The notes: generated by a model not told the origin, from the letters alone. A stretch of 14,880 nucleotides of DNA from Acidobacteriota bacterium (GCA_023415725.1 JAEZJR010000173.1:1-14880), one strand, 5' to 3'; positions 1 to 9,402 are shown, counted from the first letter of the stretch. Numbers and translations: made by a program.

Positions 1-403
1 GCTGCACAGCGAATACAGCTCCCCGACCGACAAGACGCACCTGCTGCAGATCTGGATACTGCCCGAAAAGCAAAACCTGCAGCCCGGGTACGAACAGAAG
101 ATCTTCCCCGTCGAGGAGAAACAGGGCAAGCTCCGCCTGGTCGCCTCAAAAGGCGGGGATGACGGCTCCGTCCACATCAACCAGGACGTGAAACTCTACG
201 CCTCGATATTATCGAACGGCGAAGAAGCCGCACACGCCCTAGCTGACGGCCGTCACGCCTGGGTGCAGCTCATCTCCGGCTCGCTCACCGTCAACGGCGA
301 ACAACTCAACCCCGGCGACGGCGCCGCGATCAGCAACGAAGCGGAACTCAAACTGAAAGCCGGCGAAGACAAAACGGAGTTCTTACTGTTCGATTTGAAC
401 TGA
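1..403 (+). CDS. Pirin family protein, C-terminal part (5' truncated by window edge)
   Basis: The reading frame is open from base 2 to a TGA at 401-403, giving about 133 residues. It begins with LHSEYSS and continues with HLLQIWILPE, a PGYEQKIF block, DGSVHINQDVKLYAS and a terminal EFLLFDLN. This series matches the second half of YhhW-type pirins (bicupin proteins, some with quercetin 2,3-dioxygenase activity). Residues after VQLISGSLTVNGEQLNPGDGAAIS form the second cupin barrel. The metal-binding histidines of pirins lie mainly in the N-terminal cupin, which is outside the window, so activity cannot be judged. The GTG at 188 is internal to the domain and is not the start. The gene is convergent with the serine hydrolase at 777-1991, across a repeat-filled gap. 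The family call is firm; the substrate is unknown. Confidence 0.88.
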   Translation, partial: LHSEYSSPTDKTHLLQIWILPEKQNLQPGYEQKIFPVEEKQGKLRLVASKGGDDGSVHINQDVKLYASILSNGEEAAHALADGRHAWVQLISGSLTVNGEQLNPGDGAAISNEAELKLKAGEDKTEFLLFDLN

Positions 404-431
404 CTGTCGCCAACGGCGACAAACATTAAAG

Positions 432-468
432 CCTAGGGTGCAGGGAGCATAGCGACCGGAACCCTAGG
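432..468 (+). repeat. Palindromic repeat unit A
   Basis: This unit has 8-bp inverted ends, CCTAGGGT and ACCCTAGG, around a core containing GCAGG and CCGGA. The reverse complement of 560-594 shows the same ends and the same GTGCAGG/CCGGAACCCT blocks, so the two are diverged copies in opposite orientation about 90 bp apart. Confidence 0.7.
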
Positions 469-549
469 TAAGACGCGGGAACGACTCCGTCGCTGAAGGC
501 GACGAACGATCTGCGCGAGGTTCGACCCCTTCAGGGTCGGTACCGTTCT

Positions 550-604
550 AATAATAAACCCCAGGGTTCCGGCCGCTGCGGCCTGCACCCTGGGCTTTAT
601 TATT
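550..604. repeat. Palindromic repeat unit B, terminator-like in both directions
   Basis: AATAATAAA (550-558) pairs with TTTATTATT (596-604). CCAGGGT (561-567) pairs with ACCCTGG (587-593). GGCCG (571-575) pairs with CGGCC (579-583) around a CTG loop. A GC-rich hairpin flanked by complementary A/T-rich arms presents a U-rich tail on either strand. It could therefore end transcripts from the convergent pirin and hydrolase genes as well as being a repeat copy. Both roles are inferred. Confidence 0.6.
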
Positions 605-654
605 TGTCCCCTTTGGGGACCTCACCGAACAGCAACCCATTGACAATATGAACC

Positions 655-714
655 GAGCCCCGTAGGGGCGGCATCGCTAACGTACTCGTGCCGCCCCTAC
701 GGGGCTCTTTTTTT
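655..714 (+). terminator. 19-bp perfect stem-loop followed by T7
   Basis: GAGCCCCGTAGGGGCGGCA at 655-673 is exactly complementary to 689-707, with a 15-base loop (674-688). Seven T residues follow at 708-714. On the plus strand this is a textbook intrinsic terminator shape and could stop transcription from the pirin gene. The stem is long, and its core recurs at 744-758, so it may instead be a REP-like repeat that happens to precede a T run. Confidence 0.55.
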
Positions 715-743
715 ACTTTACCCACCTATTTCTACAAACATTT

Positions 744-758
744 CGCCCCTACGGGGCT
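744..758. repeat. Extra short copy of the CGCCCCTACGGGGCT repeat core
   Basis: The 15-base core also lies in the right arm of the stem-loop at 689-707. Here it stands alone and forms a small GCCCC-TAC-GGGGC hairpin just past the stop codon of the minus-strand hydrolase. Confidence 0.6.
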
Positions 759-776
759 GTTGGTGGGGATCTGTAT

Positions 777-1991
777 TTACGGTCTGATACTCGCCATCAC
801 CTTCCCGATAAATTCATTTATCTTCCCGTTCTCGATCCAACGAGCGACGATCACGATGTCGTTCTCCGGGTCGATGTAGATGATGTTGGTGCCGTTGCCG
901 ACGTGCACGAAAGCTGACGCCGGGGCGTTCGAATAATATTTCTTGTCCGTGTTCAAAAACCAGTTCATGAACCCGTAGGTGGGCTCCACCGACGTCGGCG
1001 TTTTCGCCTGGCGGATGAACGCTTCGCTCAAAAGCTGCTTGTTCCCCCACTTGCCATTTCGTGCGGTCAGCAGCCCGAACCGAGCCATATCATAAGCGTT
1101 GATGAACATCCCGCCGCCCCAGTGCCCGCCGCCGCTCACCGATTGCACGATCTGCCCGTCGATCACCACGAAGGAGTTTTCGTAACCCAACCAACGCCAC
1201 GTGTTCGACGCGCCGATCTCATCCATCACGTATTCCTTCAGCACGCCCGGCAGCGGCCTGCGCCAAACGTTCAGTGCGGCGAGTGCGAGCACGTTCACCC
1301 GCACGTCGTTGTATTCGTAAGCGGTGCCCGGCTCTTTGCGAACCCGCGTCAGCCAGGTGGAGGCATCCCGATCCGGCCTGTCCGCCCATTCGGGTTTCCC
1401 CCACAAGGTCCCTTCCCAATCGCTCGTCTGCCTGAGCAAGTGCTCCCATGTGATCTTTCGGTTATGCTCCGTGGCGAAAAGATCGATGAACGGCGACTTG
1501 GCAAATCGGTCCGCATCGTCGAACTTCTCGCCCGGTTTGTAAACGGCCACCGGCGCAGAATAGTCGGCGGCTTTGTCCTGCAAGCTCCTTATCAGCTTCC
1601 TATCGAACGCCAGCCCCACCGTCGTCGAAAGGAAGCTCTTCGTCACGCTGAAGGTCATGTCCACCCGCGACGGTTCGCCCCATTCGGCGACGATGTACCC
1701 GTTCCGTATGACCAGCCCCGTCGCCGGCCCGCGCTCCTTGAACTGCCCCACCGGCTCCCCGTAAGGCTCCCGCCCGAACGTCTGGAAATGTGCGAGCTCG
1801 AGATTCCTCGGTGCCTTCGATTCACTGGCGATCGCGAAGTCCACCGCCTCTTTCAACCTCGCCGCGTCAAGCTTCGCCTGCTCCGGGGTGCGTCGATCCC
1901 AAGAGCCGGCGGGCGGGAAGTATTCGCGCTGAGCAAAGACAGATGTAACCAGCAACAAGATCGCAGTGATCCCTGGGCTGAGTCTCTTCAT
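777..1991 (-). CDS. Exported serine hydrolase, beta-lactamase / DD-peptidase fold
   Basis: The 404-residue product starts with a signal-peptide-like segment, MKRLSPGITAILLLVTSVFA, with cleavage likely near residue 20. It should therefore act in the periplasm or at the cell surface. The nucleophile motif is S115-V-T-K118 (SxxK). A second motif lies around Y225-E-Y-N-D, where the usual YxN reads as YND at 227-229. The HxG-type third motif is H363-V-G365. SVSGGGHWGGGMF (285-297) is typical of the esterase/DD-peptidase-like branch of PF00144. The substrate is unknown. I chose the ATG at 1991 because it opens directly on the signal peptide. An in-frame ATG at 2048 adds 19 residues and overlaps the thrA stop as ATGA. 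Neither start has a clear Shine-Dalgarno. It probably shares a transcript with thrC-thrA but has no obvious functional link to threonine synthesis. Confidence 0.85.
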   Translation of the reverse strand: MKRLSPGITAILLLVTSVFAQREYFPPAGSWDRRTPEQAKLDAARLKEAVDFAIASESKAPRNLELAHFQTFGREPYGEPVGQFKERGPATGLVIRNGYIVAEWGEPSRVDMTFSVTKSFLSTTVGLAFDRKLIRSLQDKAADYSAPVAVYKPGEKFDDADRFAKSPFIDLFATEHNRKITWEHLLRQTSDWEGTLWGKPEWADRPDRDASTWLTRVRKEPGTAYEYNDVRVNVLALAALNVWRRPLPGVLKEYVMDEIGASNTWRWLGYENSFVVIDGQIVQSVSGGGHWGGGMFINAYDMARFGLLTARNGKWGNKQLLSEAFIRQAKTPTSVEPTYGFMNWFLNTDKKYYSNAPASAFVHVGNGTNIIYIDPENDIVIVARWIENGKINEFIGKVMASIRP

Positions 1992-2044
1992 ATATTTTTT
2001 GATCTGTGATGAAACTCCGGCCACCGAGACAGTGGCCGCTCCGG

Positions 2045-4486
2045 TCATCTCGCTGCGCGGATGATGTCAGCGAAAACTCCCGCCGCCGTCACGTCGGCGC
2101 CGGCACCCGCCCCCTTGATGACAAGCGGGTGTTCCGCGTAGCGATTCGTGTAGAAAAGCACGGCGTTATCCTTACCCGAAAGATTCGCGAAGTTATGCTC
2201 CGGCCCGATCGACTGCAGCCCGACCGAAGCCTTGCCCTCATCGAGCGACGCGATGTATTTCAGCTTTAACCCCTTCGCGACTGCTTCGCCGAGGAGACCG
2301 GCGAAATGCCCTTCCTGCCGCGCCATCTCGTCGTAAAAATCCTCGACCGAACCCGCAAGGCACGATTCCGGCAGGAACGGCTCGACCGAGACGTCTTTCA
2401 TCTCCAGTTCGTACCCGGCCTCGCGTGCAAGTATCAGTATCTTCCTCGCTACGTCTGTGCCCGATAGATCAAGCCGCGGGTCCGGCTCGGTGTAGCCCTC
2501 GTCTTGAGCCTGCCGCACCACTTCAGCGAAGGGCCGTGAGCCGTCGTAGTTGTTGAATACGAAATTGAGCGTCCCCGAGAGCACCGCCTCGATCCGGTTG
2601 ACCCGGTCTCCGCTGCGAATCAGGTCCTCCAGCGTCTTGATCACCGGCAGCCCCGCACCGACGTTCGTTTCAAAAAAGAAATTCGCATTGAACTCTCTCG
2701 CCAGGTCCTTCAGGTTCCTGTATCGTTCGTACTCGCTCGAAGCCGCGACCTTGTTGCACGCGATGACCGAAACGCTCCGTTTCAAAAGCTTCGGATACGT
2801 CTCAACAACATCCGGCGAGGCCGTCACATCAACGAAGATCGAATTTCGCAGATTCTTATCCACGATCGCCTGCGTGAACGCCTCGATCTCAGACGGCCCT
2901 GCGTTCTCCAGCCGCGGTTTGATGTCGGCAAGGTCGAGCCCCTCGTCATCGAAAAGTTCCCGCCTGCTGCTCGCCACCCCGACGACGCTCAAGTTCAACC
3001 GCAGATCCTCCGCGATCTTGTCCTTCTGTGCATTGATCTGTTCGAGTAGCCGCGAACCCACGGTCCCGACGCCCGCGACGAAGATGTTGATCTGCTTCCG
3101 CCCGTCCGAGAAGAATTCCTCGTGCAGCGTGTTCACCGCCTTCCGCACGTCAGCCGAATCGATGATCGCCGAAATGTTTCGCTCGCTCGAGCCCTGCGCG
3201 ATCGCCCGGATGTTCACGCCATTCTGCCCGAGCGTGGTGAACATCCTCCCGCTCACGCCGGTGTGGAATCGCATGTTGTCGCCCACCAGCGCGAGTATCG
3301 AAAGCCCCGTTTCCACCCGCAGCGGATCGATCTTCCCCACCGCGATCTCGTTTTCGAATTCACGGTCCACCGACGCCTTCGCCCGGTCGCTCGCCGCTTC
3401 TTCCACGGCCACGCAGATCGAATGCTCCGAAGAGCTTTGCGTTATCAAAATGACGTTGATCTGCTCGCGTGCCAGCGCATCGAAAAGCCGCTTGGAAAAC
3501 CCGGGCACGCCGACCATCCCCGCCCCTTCGAGGTTCAGCACCGCGATGCGGTCGATGCTGGTGATACCGCGGACGATCTCGCCGGTTCCGTCCCCCGTTT
3601 CCGCCTCGATCAGCGTTCCCGGCTCCTCCGGAGCGAACGTGTTCTTCACGCGGACCGGTATCCCCTTCGCCATCACCGGCTGGATCGTAGGCGGGTAGAT
3701 CACCTTCGCCCCGAAATGCGAAAGCTCCATCGCCTCGCGGTACGTGATCCGCTCTATCTCACGCACGTTCCGCACGAACCGCGGATCCGCGCTCATCATC
3801 CCGCTCACGTCCGTCCAGATCTCGAGCACGTCCGCGTCCAGTGCCGCTGCGAATATCGCGGCCGTGTAATCCGACCCGCCGCGCCCCAGAGTGGTGATGC
3901 TGTTGCCTCCGTCGCAGCCGATGAACCCCGGCGCGATCGCGAGGGGAGGCTTCATCCCCGCGAACCGCTCCCGTATCCGCTCGTTTGTGGTCTTGACGTC
4001 CACGGCCGCCGCGCCGAAATTAGAATCCGTCCTGATGAGATCGCGGCTGTCCACCCACGCGTTCTCTACTCCCAGCGAAGTGAGATAGGCGGAAACGATC
4101 CTCGTAGAGATCAGTTCGCCGAACGAGATCAGCCGGTCCATCGTCCGCGGGCTGATCTCCCGTATCAGGTCGATCCCACGGCAAAGGCTCTGCAGGTCCT
4201 CGAGCTTTTTCTCGAAGTATCCTTGTATGCCGTCGCGCGCGGGGGAACCTTCAAATAGCCTGTCGATCGCAAGCTGGTGCTGCGTGCGTATCTCGTTCAG
4301 CTTCGCGAGGTACCCACGGTCGCCCGCCGCCGCGAGCCGGCCCGCGTCGATCAGGCGGTCCGTCGTCCCCTGCATCGCCGAGAGCACCACGACCGCCCGG
4401 CCCTCAACACCGCGCACTATCTCGACGACGCGTAAAATGTTCTCGGCGTTCGCGACGCTCGACCCGCCGAACTTCAGCACCTTCAT
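2045..4486 (-). CDS. thrA: Bifunctional aspartate kinase / homoserine dehydrogenase I
   Basis: This 813-residue fusion carries out the first and third steps from aspartate to threonine: phosphorylation of aspartate, and NAD(P)H reduction of aspartate semialdehyde to homoserine. The kinase domain (about 1-295) has KFGGSS at 5-10 and GRGGSDYTAA at 201-210. Two ACT regulatory repeats (about 315-460) include ITQSSSEHS (348-356) and IAQGSSERNIS (429-439), close to the threonine-responsive segments of E. coli ThrA, so feedback by threonine is likely. The dehydrogenase domain has the Rossmann motif AGVGTVG (471-477), NVGAGLP (608-614), LSGTLN (636-641), DLSGTDVARK (673-682) and GAGAGADVTAAGVFAD (792-807). 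Length is close to E. coli ThrA (about 820). The start overlaps the thrC stop as ATGA, and an AAGGAG lies 17 nt upstream inside thrC. Translational coupling is likely. Confidence 0.97.
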   Translation of the reverse strand: MKVLKFGGSSVANAENILRVVEIVRGVEGRAVVVLSAMQGTTDRLIDAGRLAAAGDRGYLAKLNEIRTQHQLAIDRLFEGSPARDGIQGYFEKKLEDLQSLCRGIDLIREISPRTMDRLISFGELISTRIVSAYLTSLGVENAWVDSRDLIRTDSNFGAAAVDVKTTNERIRERFAGMKPPLAIAPGFIGCDGGNSITTLGRGGSDYTAAIFAAALDADVLEIWTDVSGMMSADPRFVRNVREIERITYREAMELSHFGAKVIYPPTIQPVMAKGIPVRVKNTFAPEEPGTLIEAETGDGTGEIVRGITSIDRIAVLNLEGAGMVGVPGFSKRLFDALAREQINVILITQSSSEHSICVAVEEAASDRAKASVDREFENEIAVGKIDPLRVETGLSILALVGDNMRFHTGVSGRMFTTLGQNGVNIRAIAQGSSERNISAIIDSADVRKAVNTLHEEFFSDGRKQINIFVAGVGTVGSRLLEQINAQKDKIAEDLRLNLSVVGVASSRRELFDDEGLDLADIKPRLENAGPSEIEAFTQAIVDKNLRNSIFVDVTASPDVVETYPKLLKRSVSVIACNKVAASSEYERYRNLKDLAREFNANFFFETNVGAGLPVIKTLEDLIRSGDRVNRIEAVLSGTLNFVFNNYDGSRPFAEVVRQAQDEGYTEPDPRLDLSGTDVARKILILAREAGYELEMKDVSVEPFLPESCLAGSVEDFYDEMARQEGHFAGLLGEAVAKGLKLKYIASLDEGKASVGLQSIGPEHNFANLSGKDNAVLFYTNRYAEHPLVIKGAGAGADVTAAGVFADIIRAAR

Positions 4487-5775
4487 AATTTGCTCAAGAT
4501 GATCTCCTTAACCGAGTCATACCCCGCCGGCACCTCTATAGAGACCTTCTGCTTCCCTTCCAATTCGCCCATCGCCTCCGGCACGTCACCGAATGTCCCC
4601 AATATCTCCTTGACCGAGTCGAACTTCACCGGGTGGGCCGTCTCCAGGAATATCCCCGATCGATCCGGATGCCCAACCAGGTGTTCCGCCAACGCCTTAT
4701 ACCCCACCGCCCCGTGCGGGTCGAGCACGTATCCCGTCTCTTCATACACCCGCTTCATCGTCGCGGCCGTCTCTTCGTCGCTCACGCTCGCGGCGGAGAG
4801 CGTTTCCTTCAACCGCGGGAATTCATTATGAAATATCTCCAGCACGCGGACGAAATTGCTCGGGTCGCCGACGTCCATCGCGTTCGACAGCGTCGCCACC
4901 GACTTCCTCGGTGTGTACTCGCCGCTTCGCAAAAAATCCGGCACCACCGCGTTCGCGTTGCACGCCGCTATGAAATGCGCGGCCGGCATCCCCGAAGCAT
5001 GAGCCAGCAGCCCCGCGCATATGTTCCCGAAATTCCCGCTCGGCACAGAGAAGGCCGGAGCCTCGCCCTCCCACTGCGCCAGCGCGAAGAAATAATAGAA
5101 CTGCTGCGGCAGCCACCTCGCGACATTGATCGAATTCGCCGACGTAACGAAAACCCGATTCGCTATTTCCCCATCCGCCAAAGCCCGTTTCGCCATCGCC
5201 TGGCAATCGTCGAAAACGCCGTCCACCTCGAGCGCGGTCACGTTCCCGCCGAGCGTCGTGAGCTGCAGTTCCTGCACGCGGCTGACCTTCCCCTTCGGGT
5301 AAAGGATCACCACCTCAACGCCCTCGACGCCGTAGAACCCGTCCGCGACCGCCCCTCCCGTATCCCCCGACGTCGCGACGATCACCAGCGTCTTACCGCC
5401 GCGCTCCCGCGAGAAATGCCGCAGGCACCGGCTCATGAACCTCGCCCCGACATCTTTGAAGGCCATCGTCGGCCCATGAAAAAGCTCGAGTGCGTAAATA
5501 CGATCCCTCACCCGCACCAGCGGGAAATCGAAATCCACCGTCTCGCTGCAAATATTAAATAACTCGTCCTCACCGATCGCCCCGCCGACGTACGGCCTTA
5601 TCACCTCGAACGCGATCCGCTCCTTTGGCCACTGGCGAAAATTCGCGAGAAATTCCTCGCCCAATTGCGGGATCCGCTCCGGAAAATACAGCCCCCGATC
5701 CTCCGGCTGCCCGCGCATCGCGGCCTCGCGGAAGTCGGCCATCGGGGACCGTCGGTTTGTGCTAAAGTATTGCAT
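4483..5775 (-). CDS. thrC: Threonine synthase
   Basis: This 430-residue PLP enzyme converts O-phosphohomoserine to threonine and phosphate in the cytosol. The PLP-binding lysine is K107 in FHGPTMAFKDVGARF (99-113). The phosphate-binding loop is TSGDTGGAVA (135-144). SINVARWLPQQFYYF and VPSGNFGNICAG are conserved fold-II threonine synthase segments. The N-terminus (MQYFSTN, then RGLYFPERIP) lines up with E. coli-type ThrC, which supports the ATG at 5775. It is the first gene of the minus-strand thrC-thrA unit and faces thrB across 49 bp. No Thr/Ile-rich leader peptide or attenuator fits in that gap. A TATAAC (minus strand of 5805-5810) is a plausible -10. No clear Shine-Dalgarno precedes the start. 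Confidence 0.96.
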   Translation of the reverse strand: MQYFSTNRRSPMADFREAAMRGQPEDRGLYFPERIPQLGEEFLANFRQWPKERIAFEVIRPYVGGAIGEDELFNICSETVDFDFPLVRVRDRIYALELFHGPTMAFKDVGARFMSRCLRHFSRERGGKTLVIVATSGDTGGAVADGFYGVEGVEVVILYPKGKVSRVQELQLTTLGGNVTALEVDGVFDDCQAMAKRALADGEIANRVFVTSANSINVARWLPQQFYYFFALAQWEGEAPAFSVPSGNFGNICAGLLAHASGMPAAHFIAACNANAVVPDFLRSGEYTPRKSVATLSNAMDVGDPSNFVRVLEIFHNEFPRLKETLSAASVSDEETAATMKRVYEETGYVLDPHGAVGYKALAEHLVGHPDRSGIFLETAHPVKFDSVKEILGTFGDVPEAMGELEGKQKVSIEVPAGYDSVKEIILSKL

Positions 5776-5824
5776 CTCGCGGCGTTGTCGGTACTGAACG
5801 ATATGTTATACGCGTGCGCCCGGG
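5776..5824. promoter_or_regulatory. Short divergent promoter region between thrC and thrB
   Basis: These 49 bp must hold, or overlap, promoters for both sides of the threonine pathway. The segment ATATGTTATAC (5801-5811) can be read as a -10 on either strand: TATAAC on minus for thrC, TTATAC on plus for thrB. A plus-strand TTGTCG (5785-5790) is a weak -35, with 15-bp spacing. The minus -35 would fall inside the thrB start. The elements are guesses from consensus; the divergent layout itself is certain. Confidence 0.4.
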
Positions 5825-6754
5825 ATGAGAAATATGGATAGCGTCCTAGTCCACGCCCCCGCCACCGTATCGAACGTCGTCTGCGGTTTCGACTGCCTCG
5901 GTTTCGCGCTGGCGGAGCCTTTCGATGAGATCACGGTGCGACGGATCGCTGAGCGCGAGATCCGAATCATCCACCACGATGAGTACAAACTCCCCACCGA
6001 CCCCGCAAAGAACGTCGCCGGCGTCGCCCTCCGCTCGATGCTAGACGCGATCCATGCCGACTTCGGCCTAGAGGTCGAGATCACAAAAAATATAAAACCC
6101 GGCAGCGGCATCGGTTCCAGCTCCGCAAGCTCCTGCGGGGCCGTCGTCGCGGCCGACCGATTGTTGAACACGAATTTTACGAAGCTCCAGCTCGCCGACT
6201 TCGCGATGAACGGCGAGATGCTCGCCTCCGGAGCCCGCCACGCGGACAACGTCGCGCCTTGCATGTTCGGCGGATTCACGCTTGTCCGTTCCTCCGAACC
6301 GCTTGATATCGTTGAGCTTGCGTACCCGGAGCTTTTCACCGCCGTTATCCACCCCCAGATCGAGATCAAAACCTCCGAGGCCCGGGCCATCTTACCGGCG
6401 GACGTTCCGCTCGCCGCAGCCATCAAACAATGGAGCAACCTCGGTTCACTCGTCGCCGCATTGGCTAAAGGCGATCTACCCCTCCTCGCACGGTCCCTGG
6501 AGGACGGTATCGTCGAGCCCGTGCGTAAACGCCTGATCCCGCGGTTCGATGAATTGAAAGAGGCGTCGATGGCCGCAGGGGCACTCGGCGGCGGCATCTC
6601 CGGCTCAGGACCGTCGGTTTTCATGCTTGCGGAATCGGAAGGAACGGCCCGACGGATCGCCGAAGCGATGACCGGCGTTTACGCCGATTCGGGGATCGAT
6701 TTCAACGTCCACGTCTCGCCGATCGTCGGCGAGGGCGTGGAGGTCGTCGAGTGA
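5825..6754 (+). CDS. thrB: Homoserine kinase
   Basis: This 309-residue GHMP-family kinase phosphorylates homoserine to O-phosphohomoserine, the substrate of the neighbouring ThrC. The N-terminal motif VHAPATVSNVVCGFDCLGFAL is followed by the ATP-binding loop PGSGIGSSSASSCGA (92-106). GARHADNVAPCMFGGF (136-151) and the C-terminal glycine-rich motif GALGGGISGSGPSVFML (252-268) complete the family pattern. Length is normal for ThrB. A second in-frame ATG at 5834 gives MDSVLVHAPAT, which is closer to the usual family start; 5825 is kept as the longest form. It is transcribed away from thrC-thrA, so unlike the enterobacterial thrABC operon it needs its own promoter. clpA follows after 50 bp. Confidence 0.95.
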   Translation: MRNMDSVLVHAPATVSNVVCGFDCLGFALAEPFDEITVRRIAEREIRIIHHDEYKLPTDPAKNVAGVALRSMLDAIHADFGLEVEITKNIKPGSGIGSSSASSCGAVVAADRLLNTNFTKLQLADFAMNGEMLASGARHADNVAPCMFGGFTLVRSSEPLDIVELAYPELFTAVIHPQIEIKTSEARAILPADVPLAAAIKQWSNLGSLVAALAKGDLPLLARSLEDGIVEPVRKRLIPRFDELKEASMAAGALGGGISGSGPSVFMLAESEGTARRIAEAMTGVYADSGIDFNVHVSPIVGEGVEVVE

Positions 6755-6764
6755 GGTCCGGGCA

Positions 6765-6795
6765 TTGCCCGCGCGCTTGCCAAAGCTGTTAGAAT
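6765..6795 (+). promoter_or_regulatory. Possible clpA promoter
   Basis: A TTGCCC at 6765-6770 (four of six -35 consensus bases) and a TAGAAT at 6790-6795 (five of six -10 bases) are separated by 19 bp. That spacing is somewhat long. The -10 ends nine bases before the clpA ATG and no Shine-Dalgarno follows, so a transcript from here would be leaderless or nearly so. It lies in the 50-bp gap after thrB; readthrough from thrB is also possible. Confidence 0.35.
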
Positions 6796-6804
6796 TTAAG
6801 TTCG

Positions 6805-9054
<2,250 letters not shown>

Positions 9055-9071
9055 CCCGTATTTATCGAAGC

Positions 9072-9105
9072 GAAAAGCCCTGCGACTTTCGTCGCAGGGC
9101 TTTTC
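9072..9105. terminator. Bidirectional intrinsic terminator between clpA and the H1-like gene
   Basis: A perfect 15-bp stem pairs GAAAAGCCCTGCGAC (9072-9086) with 9091-9105 around a TTTC loop. The GC core is flanked by A4 on the left and T4 on the right, so it reads as stem plus U-tract on both strands. It lies 18 bp after the clpA stop and 31 bp past the stop codon of the convergent minus-strand gene, so it can serve both. Confidence 0.88.
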
Positions 9106-9135
9106 ATTTTCCTCAGAAAGAAAGAACTAGTTGAA

Positions 9136-9402
9136 CTATTTCTTCTTCGCTGCGGTCTTCTTGGCCGGAGCCTTCTTAGCAGCGGCTTTCTTCGCCGGAG
9201 CTGCTTTCTTAGCCGGAGCCTTTGCTGCAGCTTTCTTGGCCGGAGCCTTCTTCGCTGCTGCCTTCTTAGCCGGAGCTGCCTTTTTGGCCGGAGCGGCCTT
9301 CTTGGTTGCTGCCGCCTTCTTGGCCGGCGCCTTAGCAGCGGCTTTCTTAGCCGGTGCTTTCTTTGCTGCTGGTTTCTTGGTTGATGATTTGGTTGCTGCC
9401 AT
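9136..9402 (-). CDS. Lys/Ala/Pro-rich histone H1-like DNA-binding protein
   Basis: This 88-residue product is made almost only of Lys, Ala and Pro in AAKKAPAKK-type repeats, with a few Thr/Ser near the N-terminus (MAATKSSTKKP). Such tails resemble the C-terminal domain of eukaryotic histone H1 and bacterial H1-like proteins (AlgP, HctB, Lys-rich HU tails). They are expected to be disordered and to bind DNA by charge, so a nucleoid role is inferred. There is no globular domain. Residues 12-31 and 49-68 are identical. A strong GGAGG (minus strand of 9409-9413) lies six bases before the ATG, the clearest Shine-Dalgarno in the window, which suggests high expression. The gene is monocistronic, with its own promoter-like sequence upstream and a shared terminator downstream. 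Confidence 0.88.
   Translation of the reverse strand: MAATKSSTKKPAAKKAPAKKAAAKAPAKKAAATKKAAPAKKAAPAKKAAAKKAPAKKAAAKAPAKKAAPAKKAAAKKAPAKKTAAKKK

Larger units (their letters stand above)
404..776. repeat. Intergenic field of palindromic REP-like repeats, no gene
   Basis: This 373-bp gap between two convergent genes has no credible coding frame. It is packed with short inverted repeats: 405-421 (stem TGTCGCC), 488-504 (CGTCGC), 523-539 (CGACCC), 550-604 (long imperfect hairpin), 606-620 (GTCCCC), 655-707 (19-bp perfect stem) and 745-757 (GCCCC). An eighth palindromic unit at 432-468 is related to the 550-604 hairpin in inverted orientation. The density resembles repetitive extragenic palindrome clusters. 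No RAYT-type transposase gene is present in the window. Family membership and genome-wide copy number cannot be judged from one window. Confidence 0.75.

Noticed and set aside
404..776. CRISPR array as an explanation for the repeated palindromes
   Set aside because: The repeats differ in sequence and length, have no regular spacers, and there are no cas genes.
688..879. 63-residue plus-strand frame starting in the palindrome field
   Set aside because: It begins inside the 19-bp stem-loop, runs into the 3' end of the convergent hydrolase and resembles no protein known to me.
1122..2009. 295-residue plus-strand frame opposite the first serine hydrolase
   Set aside because: It has Arg/Pro/His-rich composition with no domain signature, and the opposite strand has intact catalytic motifs and a signal peptide.
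2550..4258. Two plus-strand open frames of about 380 residues opposite thrA
   Set aside because: They are fully antisense to a clearly functional ThrA, low in complexity (Ser- or Arg/His-rich) and without recognisable domains. They are a by-product of GC-rich codon usage.
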